From JAQUCI01 sp034932685 (GTDB lineage: Bacteria > Bacillota_I > Bacilli_A > Erysipelotrichales > Erysipelotrichaceae): DNA of 64,000 bases. Under the pieces are notes generated by a model. It ran no database searches, was not told where the DNA came from, and saw nothing but the letters and a program-made list of their open reading frames with translations. Positions 1 through 8,186 of this stretch are shown here, piece by piece. The position numbers and the translations under genes were made by a program. How positions within the stretch are numbered: the stretch's first letter is position 1; each line of letters begins with the position of its first letter. Location: positions 1 to 64,000 of the forward strand of contig JAYFOM010000016.1 in the NCBI GenBank assembly GCA_034932685.1, given 5' to 3'.

Positions 1-171
1 TATATTGCTAGAAGCTTCTTTAGACACTATTCTATTTCTTTTTACTTCTTTTGATACTGAGCTAGGATCAACTCCTAATAGATTGCCGATATCAACAGCA
101 GTTGCCTTAAAACGTGTGATCTGGTTATTGATGATCTTTCTTTGTTCAAAATTAATGTGTTCAAACTTCAT
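1..171 (-). CDS. IS30-family transposase, N-terminal part (cut by window edge)
   Basis: The reverse strand reads 57 codons from an ATG at 171 to the window edge without a stop. The peptide begins MKFEHINFEQRKII and continues through VDIGNLLGVDPSSVSKEVKRN, the helix-turn-helix typical of the IS30 transposase N-terminus, where a Ser-Val-Ser-Lys-Glu-Val core precedes the DNA-contacting basic residues. An AGGAAGG ribosome binding site lies about 10 bases upstream of the ATG. The catalytic DDE part would lie outside the window, so intactness cannot be judged. It is divergent from metNIQ. No terminal inverted repeat could be recognised by eye between this start and the metN promoter. Confidence 0.8.
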   Translation of the reverse strand, partial: MKFEHINFEQRKIINNQITRFKATAVDIGNLLGVDPSSVSKEVKRNRIVSKEASSNI

Positions 172-297
172 GATATTTTATTCCTTCCTGTTTTAGCTAC
201 AAGAACACATCATTATCATAATCTTTCTCACACTTATTTCCACTTCCTTCTTAAAACGGAATTAACTTTAAGAATTCAATATCTTTTAATAGGAGTG

Positions 298-325
298 TTG
301 ACAATGTTTATTTATAATATATAAT
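298..325 (+). promoter_or_regulatory. Sigma-A type promoter of the metNIQ T-box transcript
   Basis: A perfect -35 TTGACA (298-303) is followed after 16 bases by a perfect -10 TATAAT (320-325). Transcription would start near 332, just ahead of the T-box leader. Confidence 0.75.
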
Positions 326-339
326 GATTTTAAAGACAA

Positions 340-587
340 CGAACAGAAAAGTAACTGCAAACAACTAACGTAGAGAATCCGGGGGCTGAAAAAGGATATA
401 GAAAGTTGTGGTGAAGATGGTCTGGGAGTCGCATACCGAAGTGAAAGCTTAGGCTATGACGTGTGTGCCCGTTAAAGCACTATAGTATGAACTACACAGT
501 AGCGTACTAGATGAGATAGATACTGCAAAGTATCTATAAATTAAGGTGGTATCACGGTAGCTCGTCCTTATGGGATGAGTTTTTTTG
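340..587 (+). ncRNA. T-box leader, methionine-type, upstream of metN
   Basis: The leader carries the AG-bulge region of Stem I (AGAGAATCC near 373-381) and the T-box sequence AAGGTGGTATCACGG at 543-557. That sequence is followed directly by an intrinsic terminator (561-586). On the 3' side of Stem I, ATG at 456-458 is followed by A, as expected for a specifier codon followed by a purine. This predicts tRNA-Met as ligand and fits the methionine importer downstream. Uncharged tRNA-Met would favour the antiterminator formed by the T-box sequence. The specifier was assigned by eye from position and context. Exact leader boundaries are approximate. Confidence 0.88.
561..586 (+). terminator. T-box regulatory terminator
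   Basis: The stem CTCGTCCT / GGGATGAG (with wobble pairs) has a short loop and is followed by seven T residues. It overlaps the 3' part of the T-box module, so it is a conditional terminator for metNIQ. Confidence 0.8.
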
Positions 588-603
588 TTTAAAGGAGACA
601 AAC

Positions 604-1617
604 ATGATAAATTTGATCAATGTATCGAAAACGTTTAGTAATCAGGTTGAAGCTGTAAAAAACGTTTCTTTACAAATGAAAGATGAACAAGTGTTTGGCA
701 TTATTGGTTATAGTGGTGCGGGTAAATCAACATTGATCAGATTGATCAATCTTTTAGAAAAGCCTGATCAGGGTAATGTGATCGTTGACGGTGTTGATCT
801 CACCAAGTTAAATCAAAAAGAGTTACGTGAGTCACGGAAAAAAATAGGAATGATATTTCAACGCTTTAATCTCTTCAAATCAAAAACAGTGTTTGAAAAT
901 GTGCGGTATCCATTAGAGAATACCGGTATGACGAAAATTGCGATGAAAACGCGTGTCCTTGAACTTTTAGATTTAGTGGGACTTAGTGACAAAGTAAGCA
1001 GTTATCCTTCACAACTATCAGGTGGACAAATGCAAAGAGTAGGGATAGCGCGAGCCCTGGCTAATAATCCAAAGGTGCTATTGTGCGATGAAGCCACTAG
1101 TGCACTTGATCCACAAACTACTAAATCAATATTAAAGTTACTAAAAGATTTAAACAAAAAACTTAAGTTGACACTAGTTATCATTACTCATCAGATGGCA
1201 GTTGTAAAAGATATATGTGATGAGGTGGCAATCATGGATCAAGGACAGGTGATTGAACAAGGTCCAATACTAGAAGTGTTCTACAATCCCAAAAACGAAA
1301 TAACAAATCAGTTCGTACATTCTGCAGATAATTTTGATAAATTAGAAGAATATATATCAAGAAATGAATTTCAATTATTACCTGGGGAAACATTGGTACA
1401 GCTTAGTTATAGTAGTAAAAACACACAAGATGCCTTAATATCAAACATCATTAGTAACTATGGTGTTAAAGTTAATATTTTGTTTGGTAACATAGAGTTA
1501 ATTGGTAACAATCCGATTGGATGGTTAGTGGTAGTCATAAGTGGTGAAAATACCCAAACAAGCTTAGAATACCTAAAAGCCAATAACGTAAGAGTGGAGG
1601 TGAAGTACAATGTATGA
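604..1617 (+). CDS. metN: Methionine ABC transporter ATP-binding protein MetN
   Basis: This 337-residue ATPase energises D/L-methionine uptake with MetI and MetQ on the cytoplasmic face. Walker A GYSGAGKST lies near residue 40, the signature LSGGQMQRVGIARAL near 140 and Walker B VLLCDEATSALD near 160. The last ~80 residues fit the ACT-like NIL domain, which in MetN of other bacteria binds methionine and trans-inhibits transport. An AAAGGAGA ribosome binding site precedes the ATG. The gene lies directly behind a T-box and overlaps metI by 8 bases, so it is translationally coupled. Confidence 0.95.
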   Translation: MINLINVSKTFSNQVEAVKNVSLQMKDEQVFGIIGYSGAGKSTLIRLINLLEKPDQGNVIVDGVDLTKLNQKELRESRKKIGMIFQRFNLFKSKTVFENVRYPLENTGMTKIAMKTRVLELLDLVGLSDKVSSYPSQLSGGQMQRVGIARALANNPKVLLCDEATSALDPQTTKSILKLLKDLNKKLKLTLVIITHQMAVVKDICDEVAIMDQGQVIEQGPILEVFYNPKNEITNQFVHSADNFDKLEEYISRNEFQLLPGETLVQLSYSSKNTQDALISNIISNYGVKVNILFGNIELIGNNPIGWLVVVISGENTQTSLEYLKANNVRVEVKYNV

Positions 1618-2290
1618 TCTGTTTATACAGATGTTCCCAAACATGTTGGGAAAAGGAGTAGAGTATACTCGCGGTATAATCCAGACCCTACAGATGATGC
1701 TTTACTCGGGAGTTTTATCAGTGTTATTTGGCTTGGTTATTGGCGTTGTGCTTACTGTGACTAATAAAGGTCGTATTATGGCTAACGTATTTGTTTATAA
1801 CTTGTTTGATAAACTGATCAATATCTTCCGATCGATACCATTTATCATTTTGATTGCCCTACTAATCGGCTTTACCAGAATGATAGTTGGAACGGGGTTT
1901 GGTGTAAAAGGAGCGATAATTCCCTTAATCTTTGGAACTGTTCCATTTTACAGCCGACAAGTTGAAAGTGCCCTTGTTGAAATCGATGATGGCATTATAG
2001 AAGCGGCGTTAGCGTGTGGCTCAAGCCCATGGGAAATAATCTTTAAAGTATATCTAAAAGAGAATATACCAGGACTGATCAGAGCCACGATGATCACCAT
2101 GGTCAGTCTGATTGGACTAACAGCGATGATGGGTGCTGTTGGTGGTGGTGGATTAGGTGATTTTGCGATACGTTATGGCTTTCAAAGGCGAATGACTGAT
2201 GTTACGATCATTACGGTATTAACAATCTTAGTATTAGTAAGTTTGATCCAAGGCATTGGTAATTATTTAATAAAGAAAACAACACATTAA
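1610..2290 (+). CDS. metI: Methionine ABC transporter permease MetI
   Basis: This 226-residue inner membrane permease has about five hydrophobic segments. The cytoplasmic EAA-type coupling loop is visible as EAALACGSSPWEIIFKVYL around residues 137-155 and contacts the MetN dimer. Length and gene order (metN-metI-metQ) match the MetNIQ family. It starts inside the end of metN with GGAGG upstream of the ATG. Confidence 0.94.
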   Translation: MYDLFIQMFPNMLGKGVEYTRGIIQTLQMMLYSGVLSVLFGLVIGVVLTVTNKGRIMANVFVYNLFDKLINIFRSIPFIILIALLIGFTRMIVGTGFGVKGAIIPLIFGTVPFYSRQVESALVEIDDGIIEAALACGSSPWEIIFKVYLKENIPGLIRATMITMVSLIGLTAMMGAVGGGGLGDFAIRYGFQRRMTDVTIITVLTILVLVSLIQGIGNYLIKKTTH

Positions 2291-2301
2291 GGAGAAGAAA
2301 C

Positions 2302-3138
2302 ATGAAAAAAATTACTGTACTGTTGTTAAGCGTTTTATTACTACTATCTTTATTTGGTTGTTCAAAACCAAAAGATTCTGAAAAACCAGTCGTTGTAAAA
2401 ATAGGAACTGTTGGCGAATACAACGAATATTGGACACCAGTCATTGAAAAGTTTGCGGCTGAAGGTATTACCATTGAATTAGTAAAATTCACTGAGTATT
2501 CTTTACCTAACGCAGCACTATCTGATGGCGATATTGACTTAAATGCCTTCCAACACTATGCATATCTAAACAAAGAGAAGAATGAAGTTGGATATGATCT
2601 TGCGGTTATCTGTGAAACGATTGTTGCACCACTTGGTTTATACTCTGAAAAGATAACTGATGTTAGTCAATTTAAAGAAAATGATACGATCGCAATTCCA
2701 AGTGATGCGACCAACGGAGGAAGAGCATTAAAACTACTTGAATCAGCTGGTTTGATCACAGTCAATCCTGAAGTTGGATATTTAGGGGTGAAATCTGATA
2801 TCATTGAAAATCGCTTGAATCTTAACATCGTAGAAGTTGATGCTAGTTTAACAGCGAGTTTATTACCAGATGTTGCGGCTGCTATCATTAATGGTGGAGT
2901 AGCTATATCAGCTGGTTTGCACAAGTTAGATCAACTAATTTTTGTTGAATCGATTGATCCTGTTGCTAATCCCAATGTCGCTAATTTGATCAATGTTTTA
3001 GTAGCTCGGAGTGAAGATGTTGATAATGAGCTTTACAACCGCATAGCTGAAGCCTTCCAAAGCGATGAAGTTGCAGAAGTGATTCATCGTGAATACCCAG
3101 GTGTAATCTTACCTGCCTGGGAAGTAAACGTTAAGTAA
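2302..3138 (+). CDS. metQ: Methionine-binding lipoprotein MetQ (NlpA family)
   Basis: This 278-residue substrate-binding lipoprotein delivers methionine to MetNI. The N-terminus is a lipoprotein signal peptide ending in a lipobox LFGC with the lipidated Cys at about residue 20. The mature part shows NLPA-family features: KIGTVGEYNEYW at the start, the DIDLNAFQHYAYL segment, and a late VILPAWE. It has a strong AAGGAGAAG ribosome binding site 11 bases after metI. The operon ends at a terminator just downstream. Confidence 0.94.
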   Translation: MKKITVLLLSVLLLLSLFGCSKPKDSEKPVVVKIGTVGEYNEYWTPVIEKFAAEGITIELVKFTEYSLPNAALSDGDIDLNAFQHYAYLNKEKNEVGYDLAVICETIVAPLGLYSEKITDVSQFKENDTIAIPSDATNGGRALKLLESAGLITVNPEVGYLGVKSDIIENRLNLNIVEVDASLTASLLPDVAAAIINGGVAISAGLHKLDQLIFVESIDPVANPNVANLINVLVARSEDVDNELYNRIAEAFQSDEVAEVIHREYPGVILPAWEVNVK

Positions 3139-3141
3139 CAT

Positions 3142-3172
3142 AAAGCACATGCCTAAGGTATGTGCTTTTTTT
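3142..3172 (+). terminator. Rho-independent terminator of metNIQ
   Basis: The stem AAGCACAT (3143-3150) / ATGTGCTT (3160-3167) is followed by a run of seven T residues. Confidence 0.88.
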
Positions 3173-3183
3173 AGGCATAATAA

Positions 3184-3212
3184 TTGTATAACTACTTGTT
3201 TATCATTATAAT
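3184..3212 (+). promoter_or_regulatory. Promoter of the thiol-redox operon
   Basis: TTGTAT at 3184-3189, a 17-base spacer and a perfect TATAAT at 3207-3212 lie 25 bases upstream of the first gene of the operon. Confidence 0.6.
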
Positions 3213-3236
3213 GAGCATAGTGTTTAAGGAGTTATT

Positions 3237-3539
3237 ATGAATGATATCTTAATGAAAATCTTACTGGTTACAGCAATTTTATTGTCAATTACCTTTGTTG
3301 TTTTTAGTATTATCAACTATCAAAAACTTAAAGATAAGGATTTTATCTTCAACATGATCTTAGCTTTAGCGATTGGTGTTGGAGCTAGTTATTTTCTTTT
3401 AAGTGATCGTTGGTGTTATACTTGCTCGGTTTATAACAACTATATCCTTTATAGTGGTTTGGTATTAATACAGTTGTGGATGTTATATGATCTAAGAAAA
3501 GAACTCAGGATGAAAAAGAATGAAAATAAGCAAGATTAA
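3237..3539 (+). CDS. Small three-helix membrane protein with a CxxC motif
   Basis: This 100-residue protein has three predicted membrane helices (about 5-27, 36-55 and 68-85). A Cys pair WCYTC (C60, C63) lies in the short loop between helices 2 and 3, on the likely extracytoplasmic side. It is the first gene of an operon with ccdA and a TlpA-like thioredoxin. The position and CxxC suggest a membrane thiol-disulfide exchange role, in the manner of a miniature DsbB/VKOR-like partner, but I recognise no family and this is inference. AAGGAG precedes the ATG. The C-terminal tail is basic, consistent with a cytoplasmic end. Confidence 0.7.
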   Translation: MNDILMKILLVTAILLSITFVVFSIINYQKLKDKDFIFNMILALAIGVGASYFLLSDRWCYTCSVYNNYILYSGLVLIQLWMLYDLRKELRMKKNENKQD

Positions 3540-3557
3540 TCAAGAAAGAATATTAAA

Positions 3558-4226
3558 ATGATATATTTAATCACTTTTATGGAAGGGGTAATCACTTTCA
3601 TATCGCCCTGCTTATTGCCGATGTTACCATTATATATTCTCTACTTTACTGGTGATGATAAAAACAGATCAAAGCAATCTGTTTTGTTTAAGGCAATTAC
3701 GTTTGTTTTAGGTTTCACGATCGTGTTTACGATCCTTGGTGCTTTTGCAGGGACAATAGGGGTATATTTAATTGTCTATCAATACTATCTGAACATTATC
3801 TTAGGTAGTATCGTTGTCTTGTTTGGTTTGAATATATTGGGTGTTATTAAAATCAAAGGTATTTCATTAAACAACTCATTTAAACCAAAACAAAATATGG
3901 GTTATTTGAAAACATTACTATTTGGTATGGTGTTTGCGTTAGGGTGGACACCATGCGTTGGTGCTTTTCTTGGTTCAGCTTTGTTATTAGCATCGCAACA
4001 AGCTTCAATAGTTAAAGGGATGATAATGTTACTATTATATTCACTTGGACTTGGAATACCTTTTGTATTAAGTGCGGTATTAATTGATCAAATGAAAAAC
4101 ACATTTGCTTTATTAAAGAAAAACATAGCTTTAATAAACAAGGTAAGTGGTATTTTTCTAATCATTATGGGTGTTTTAATGATAACTGGGATTATGAGTC
4201 GAATACTTACATGGTTAAGTTTCTAG
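3558..4226 (+). CDS. ccdA: CcdA-type cytochrome c biogenesis / DsbD transmembrane domain protein
   Basis: This 222-residue integral membrane protein carries reducing equivalents from cytoplasmic thioredoxin across the membrane. About six helices are visible. The two family cysteines occur in ISPCLLPMLPLY (C near 18) and GWTPCVGAFLGSALLL (C near 136), each next to a proline as in CcdA and the DsbD core. No haem lyase or cytochrome gene is nearby, so the likely client is the thioredoxin-like protein encoded next door. The ribosome binding site is weak (AGAAAG), which suggests coupling to the gene upstream. Confidence 0.92.
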   Translation: MIYLITFMEGVITFISPCLLPMLPLYILYFTGDDKNRSKQSVLFKAITFVLGFTIVFTILGAFAGTIGVYLIVYQYYLNIILGSIVVLFGLNILGVIKIKGISLNNSFKPKQNMGYLKTLLFGMVFALGWTPCVGAFLGSALLLASQQASIVKGMIMLLLYSLGLGIPFVLSAVLIDQMKNTFALLKKNIALINKVSGIFLIIMGVLMITGIMSRILTWLSF

Positions 4227-4235
4227 GAGATTGAT

Positions 4236-4790
4236 ATGAAAAATAAAAAAATATGGGTGTATGTGATCGTATTGTTAGCTTTTGTTGGTATCAACAAACT
4301 GGTATATGATTACCTAAACACCAACTATAAGGATAATAATCAACTAATCGTTGATGAAACAGAGAGTAAAGTTAATCCAGCACCAGATTTTTTAGTTAAA
4401 GATGTTAATGGATATAATGTTAGGCTATCAAATAGTTATGGTAAACCAATAATCCTTAATTTTTGGGCTAGTTGGTGTTCAAATTGCGCTGAGCAACTAG
4501 AAGAAATGCAGAGCTTATATGATCGATATCAAGATGATGTAGTATTTTTTATGGTAAACGTTACGGATGGTAAAAAAGAAACAACAACAAAAGCAAAAGC
4601 ATATATCAATGAAAATGGCTATACTTTCCCTATCTATTTTGACATAAATAATGAAGCATCGATTGCCTATCGCGCATCCGCAATACCAATGACCTTTTTA
4701 ATTGATCAACAAGGTAATCTTGTTAGTTATGGTAAAGGTATAATAAGTGAGGATACGATTAGTTTTAATATTGATAAGTTGATGGAATAA
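4236..4790 (+). CDS. Membrane-anchored TlpA/ResA-like thioredoxin
   Basis: This 184-residue protein has an uncleaved N-terminal anchor (about residues 5-26) followed by an extracytoplasmic thioredoxin fold. The active site is WASWCSNC (C81, C84) and the cis-proline loop is IPMTFLID. The insert typical of AhpC/TSA-like TlpA, ResA and StoA proteins is present. It most likely receives electrons from the adjacent CcdA and reduces disulfides of secreted or surface proteins. An AGGAGA ribosome binding site lies 10 bases after ccdA. Confidence 0.9.
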   Translation: MKNKKIWVYVIVLLAFVGINKLVYDYLNTNYKDNNQLIVDETESKVNPAPDFLVKDVNGYNVRLSNSYGKPIILNFWASWCSNCAEQLEEMQSLYDRYQDDVVFFMVNVTDGKKETTTKAKAYINENGYTFPIYFDINNEASIAYRASAIPMTFLIDQQGNLVSYGKGIISEDTISFNIDKLME

Positions 4791-4794
4791 TATT

Positions 4795-4824
4795 TTGTTT
4801 ATTTCTCACAAAATATAGTATAAT
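4795..4824 (+). promoter_or_regulatory. Promoter of ecfA1-ecfA2-ecfT-truA
   Basis: TTGTTT (4795-4800), an 18-base spacer and TATAAT (4819-4824) lie just upstream of the ribosome binding site of ecfA1. Confidence 0.55.
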
Positions 4825-4846
4825 AAGGTGACTTTGAGGTGAGAAA

Positions 4847-5674
4847 GTGCATATTTTAGAAATTAAAGACTTAACCTTTTCCTATGATGATCAAAGTGAT
4901 GCCGTTAGTGAGGCATCTTTCACTGTAGAAAAAGGTAGTTATACAACAATCATTGGTCAAAATGGCAGTGGAAAATCTACGATTGCCAAGTTGATCATTG
5001 GTTTGCTTGAAAAGAAAAGCGGAACGATCATTGTTGATGGGCTAGAGCTTTCATTAGCGACAGTAGATCAAATAAGACAAAAAGTAGGAATAGTTTTTCA
5101 GAATCCTGATAATCAATTCATCGGTGCTACGGTTCGTGATGATATTGCATTTGGACTTGAAAATCATTGTGTTGCTCCTGAAACAATGGATGATATCATT
5201 GAAAGCTTCGCTAAAGAGGTTAACATGATTGACTACTTAAATCATGAACCAACAAAACTATCCGGAGGTCAAAAACAAAGAGTTGCGATCGCTGGGGTTT
5301 TAGCTATGTCACCAGACATCATTATTTTCGATGAAGCAACAAGTATGCTTGATCCGCAAGGGAAAAATGAGATTAATGATTTGATTGATAAGCTTCATGA
5401 AGAAAATGATATGACTATCATCTCTATTACTCACGATATTGAAGAAGTGGTTCACAGTGATCACGTGATTGTTCTGTCTGATGGTAAAGTTGCGATGGAA
5501 GGAAGTCCTGATGAAGTTTTAAAAAGAGAAACAGAATTATTAAAATTAAGTCTTGATACTCCTTTTACTTATAAATTTAATCAAGCTTTGGCGAACTTAG
5601 GCATTTCAGTTAAAGAAATGGTTCATATGGAAAGGTTGGTGGATGAGCTATGGCAATCAGTTTCAAAGAAGTAG
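4847..5674 (+). CDS. ecfA1: ECF transporter ATP-binding protein EcfA1
   Basis: This 275-residue ATPase belongs to the energy-coupling factor module, which powers uptake by several vitamin or metal S-components. It shows Walker A GQNGSGKST, a FQNPDNQF Q-loop typical of CbiO/EcfA1, the signature LSGGQKQRVAIAG and Walker B IIIFDEATSMLD. The start is a GTG preceded by GAGGTGAG at good spacing. Order ecfA1-ecfA2-ecfT-truA is the standard Bacillota arrangement. No S-component lies in the operon, so this is a shared group II module. Confidence 0.95.
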   Translation: MHILEIKDLTFSYDDQSDAVSEASFTVEKGSYTTIIGQNGSGKSTIAKLIIGLLEKKSGTIIVDGLELSLATVDQIRQKVGIVFQNPDNQFIGATVRDDIAFGLENHCVAPETMDDIIESFAKEVNMIDYLNHEPTKLSGGQKQRVAIAGVLAMSPDIIIFDEATSMLDPQGKNEINDLIDKLHEENDMTIISITHDIEEVVHSDHVIVLSDGKVAMEGSPDEVLKRETELLKLSLDTPFTYKFNQALANLGISVKEMVHMERLVDELWQSVSKK

Positions 5675-6504
5675 CTTATACTTACTCACCAGATACACCA
5701 TTCTCCTATGAAGCACTAAGTGGTGTTGATGTAAACTTTCAAGAAGGTAAGATCACGGCAATCATAGGAAGTACGGGTAGTGGTAAAACAACCTTGGTAC
5801 AACATTTAAATGCCTTATTACTTCCAACAGCTGGCGAGATTCAAATCTATGATCGCAAGATTGTTGCTCATAAGGAAGTGAAAGAACTAAAAAAACTTAG
5901 ACAAACTGTTGGTTTGGTTTTCCAGTTTCCTGAATATCAGTTATTTGAAGAGACTATTATAAAAGATGTTAGTTTTGGTCCATTAAATTTTGGTGTAGCA
6001 AATGAGTTGGCAATCAAGCGTAGCCAAGCAATGCTGAGATTGGTAGGAATTGATGAGAGTTATGATCAACGTTCTCCTCTTGAATTATCAGGCGGTCAAA
6101 AACGTAAAGTAGCGATTGCTGGTATTTTGGCTATTGATCCTAGACTACTTGTTTTAGATGAGCCTGTTGCAGGTCTTGATCCGCAATCAGCTAAGATGAT
6201 GATGGAACTCTTCCGTGAGCTAAATCGTAAATATAATAAAACAGTATTAATTGTGACTCACAACATGGAACATGTTTTAAATTACTGTGATGATGTTGTA
6301 GTCATGGATAAAGGTAAAGTGATCAGACACTTACAAACTAAAGATTTCTTTAAAGATGACCATTTACTTGATGAATTAAAGATTGCACCACCCTCAATCA
6401 TTAAACTAAGAAGAGCTCTTAAAGCTAAAGGATTGTTACTTGATGAGAATTTTCTAACAATTGATGAGCTCGCAAATGCAGTAGTAAAGGCGGTATCTCA
6501 ATGA
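5650..6504 (+). CDS. ecfA2: ECF transporter ATP-binding protein EcfA2
   Basis: This 284-residue protein is the second, non-identical ATPase of the ECF module. Walker A is GSTGSGKTT, the Q-loop FQFPEYQLFEETI is typical of EcfA2, the signature is LSGGQKRKVAIAG and Walker B is LLVLDEPVAGLD. It overlaps ecfA1 by 25 bases and ecfT by 4 bases, which indicates tight translational coupling and supports a 1:1 heterodimer with EcfA1. Confidence 0.95.
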   Translation: MAISFKEVAYTYSPDTPFSYEALSGVDVNFQEGKITAIIGSTGSGKTTLVQHLNALLLPTAGEIQIYDRKIVAHKEVKELKKLRQTVGLVFQFPEYQLFEETIIKDVSFGPLNFGVANELAIKRSQAMLRLVGIDESYDQRSPLELSGGQKRKVAIAGILAIDPRLLVLDEPVAGLDPQSAKMMMELFRELNRKYNKTVLIVTHNMEHVLNYCDDVVVMDKGKVIRHLQTKDFFKDDHLLDELKIAPPSIIKLRRALKAKGLLLDENFLTIDELANAVVKAVSQ

Positions 6505-7301
6505 ACAATATCGCTCTTGGTCGCTACATTCCAGGTGATAGTTTGCTTCATCGATTAGATCCAAGAATAAAGATTGGTTGCATGATGTTGCTTTTAATAG
6601 CCATTTTTGTACCAGCAGATTTCTATGGTTATTTTGTGATTGGTACTATCGCATTATTGGCGCTAAATAACGCTAAGTTAAAGCTTGGTTTTGTAATAAA
6701 AGCACTAAGACCAATGATGGTCATGATGATCATGTTGATGATCATTAACGTTTTAGTTGTTAAAACAGGGTATGTATTAGTGAATCTTTGGGGTCTTGAA
6801 ATTTATTCAGGAGCAGTTTTTCAAACACTATACATCTTTATTCGCTTAGTACTAATGATATTGATAACAACAATATTGACAGCCACTACCAAACCATTAG
6901 ATCTAACGCTCGGTATAGAAGATCTACTTTCACCATTTGTGCGTTTCAAGGTCCCAGCTCATGAAATTGCTATGATGATATCGATAGCGATTCGCTTTAT
7001 TCCAACCTTGATAGAAGAAACACAAAGAATAATGAAAGCGCAAGCATCACGTGGTGTTGATTTAAAAGAAGGTAAATTCAAGGAAAAAATCATGGCGATT
7101 TTGTCTTTGATCGTACCGTTATTTGTTTCTAGTTTTCAACGCGCTGAAGAATTAGCTAATGCCATGGAAGCTCGCGGTTATGTTCCAGATGCTAAAAGAA
7201 CAAGATATAAACAGTTAAAGATAAGATTAACTGATGTTATTGTTATGATTATGATAACACTAGTATTGATAGCACTTATCTTTTTGGCAGTAATGATATG
7301 A
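6501..7301 (+). CDS. ecfT: ECF transporter transmembrane protein EcfT
   Basis: This 266-residue membrane scaffold links the two ATPases to interchangeable substrate-binding S-components. Four to five hydrophobic segments are seen. The two coupling-helix Ala-Arg-Gly type motifs appear as AQASRGVD (about residues 181-188) and AMEARGYV (about 221-228). It overlaps ecfA2 and truA by 4 bases each (ATGA). Confidence 0.94.
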   Translation: MNNIALGRYIPGDSLLHRLDPRIKIGCMMLLLIAIFVPADFYGYFVIGTIALLALNNAKLKLGFVIKALRPMMVMMIMLMIINVLVVKTGYVLVNLWGLEIYSGAVFQTLYIFIRLVLMILITTILTATTKPLDLTLGIEDLLSPFVRFKVPAHEIAMMISIAIRFIPTLIEETQRIMKAQASRGVDLKEGKFKEKIMAILSLIVPLFVSSFQRAEELANAMEARGYVPDAKRTRYKQLKIRLTDVIVMIMITLVLIALIFLAVMI

Positions 7302-8032
7302 AAAGATACAAGGCAATAGTAAGTTATGATGGCACTAATTATCATGGCTGGCAAGTGCAAGGCAATCATATTACAGTTCAAGAAACAATAGAAAAAGCGT
7401 TATCTAAGATTAATGATCAACCAATAAAGATTGTAGGAAGTGGAAGAACAGATCAACATGTTCATGCACTAAATCAAGTTTTTCATTTTGATTCAAGTTT
7501 AATTATGAATGCAACACAATGGCAGAAAGCTATTAATCGTCATTTACCATCTGATATCTATATTAAAAGCGTTGAAGCAGTTAATGATGATTTTCATGCG
7601 CGCTATGATGTTATCGCTAAAAAGTACGAATATTATCTTAATATGGGCGAATATGATCTCTTTAGTCATAATCACATCTATCAATTAAATCGCGTACTTG
7701 ATATTGATGCTATGCAAGAAACAGCGATGATATTTAAAGGAACACATGACTTTAGTAGTTTTTGTCAAAATAGTTTTGAAGAAACACCTAATCAAGTAAG
7801 GACGATCACAAATATTCAAATTGAAGTAACGAATAATATTGTCAAGTTTGTGTTTGTGGGGGATGGTTTTTTACGATATATGGTTAGAATGATAGTGGGA
7901 ACGCTTATTGAGGTTGGGAAAACACGTTTAAGCAAAGCAGATGTTAAGCTAATGCTTGATGCTTGTGATAAAACAGCATGTCATTATAAAGCAAAGCCTG
8001 AAGGGCTATATTTAAGTGAGGTATACTATTAA
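7298..8032 (+). CDS. truA: tRNA pseudouridine(38-40) synthase TruA
   Basis: This 244-residue enzyme converts U38-U40 of the tRNA anticodon arm to pseudouridine. The catalytic Asp is D52 in GSGRTDQHVHA. YDGTNYHGWQVQ at the N-terminus and FLRYMVRMIVGTLIEVG near residue 190 are family hallmarks. It overlaps ecfT by 4 bases, and the ecf-truA linkage is conserved in Bacillota. It ends at an AT-rich hairpin. Confidence 0.95.
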   Translation: MKRYKAIVSYDGTNYHGWQVQGNHITVQETIEKALSKINDQPIKIVGSGRTDQHVHALNQVFHFDSSLIMNATQWQKAINRHLPSDIYIKSVEAVNDDFHARYDVIAKKYEYYLNMGEYDLFSHNHIYQLNRVLDIDAMQETAMIFKGTHDFSSFCQNSFEETPNQVRTITNIQIEVTNNIVKFVFVGDGFLRYMVRMIVGTLIEVGKTRLSKADVKLMLDACDKTACHYKAKPEGLYLSEVYY

Positions 8033-8054
8033 AATGTAAAATTTACATTTTATT
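8031..8054 (+). terminator. AT-rich terminator hairpin after truA
   Basis: The perfect repeat AAAATGTAAA (8031-8040) / TTTACATTTT (8042-8051) continues into further T residues. It probably ends the ecf-truA transcript. It is weak in G+C, so read-through is possible. Confidence 0.5.
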
Positions 8055-8064
8055 CAGAAAATAC

Positions 8065-8093
8065 TTGCAATGTTTTTTCATGTATGTTACATT
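8065..8093 (+). promoter_or_regulatory. Promoter of the attenuator-controlled ABC transporter operon
   Basis: TTGCAA (8065-8070), a 17-base spacer and TACATT (8088-8093) are preceded by an extended -10 TGT (8085-8087). Transcription would start about 8100, giving a leader of about 205 bases before the first transporter gene. Confidence 0.55.
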
Positions 8094-8117
8094 GGAAAAA
8101 AGGTAAATGGTGAATTT

Positions 8118-8183
8118 ATGAAGGATTCTCGATCTTTGATCAAGAGTAGCTCTGTGAACTATTATTATTTTTATTATAGTTAA
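8118..8183 (+). CDS. Tyr-rich leader peptide (21 codons) of a transcription attenuator
   Basis: This ATG-to-TAA reading frame encodes 21 residues. It starts MKDSRSLIKSSSVN and ends in YYYFYYS, so five Tyr codons (all TAT) and one Phe codon cluster in the last seven residues at 8160-8177. GGTG at 8109-8112 lies 5 bases before the ATG. Such a run of codons for one amino acid just ahead of competing hairpins is the hallmark of ribosome-mediated attenuation, as in the trp, his and phe leaders of proteobacteria. It predicts that shortage of charged tRNA-Tyr, perhaps also tRNA-Phe, stalls the ribosome here. No similarity to known leader peptides could be tested. Confidence 0.75.
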   Translation: MKDSRSLIKSSSVNYYYFYYS

Positions 8184-8186
8184 TGC

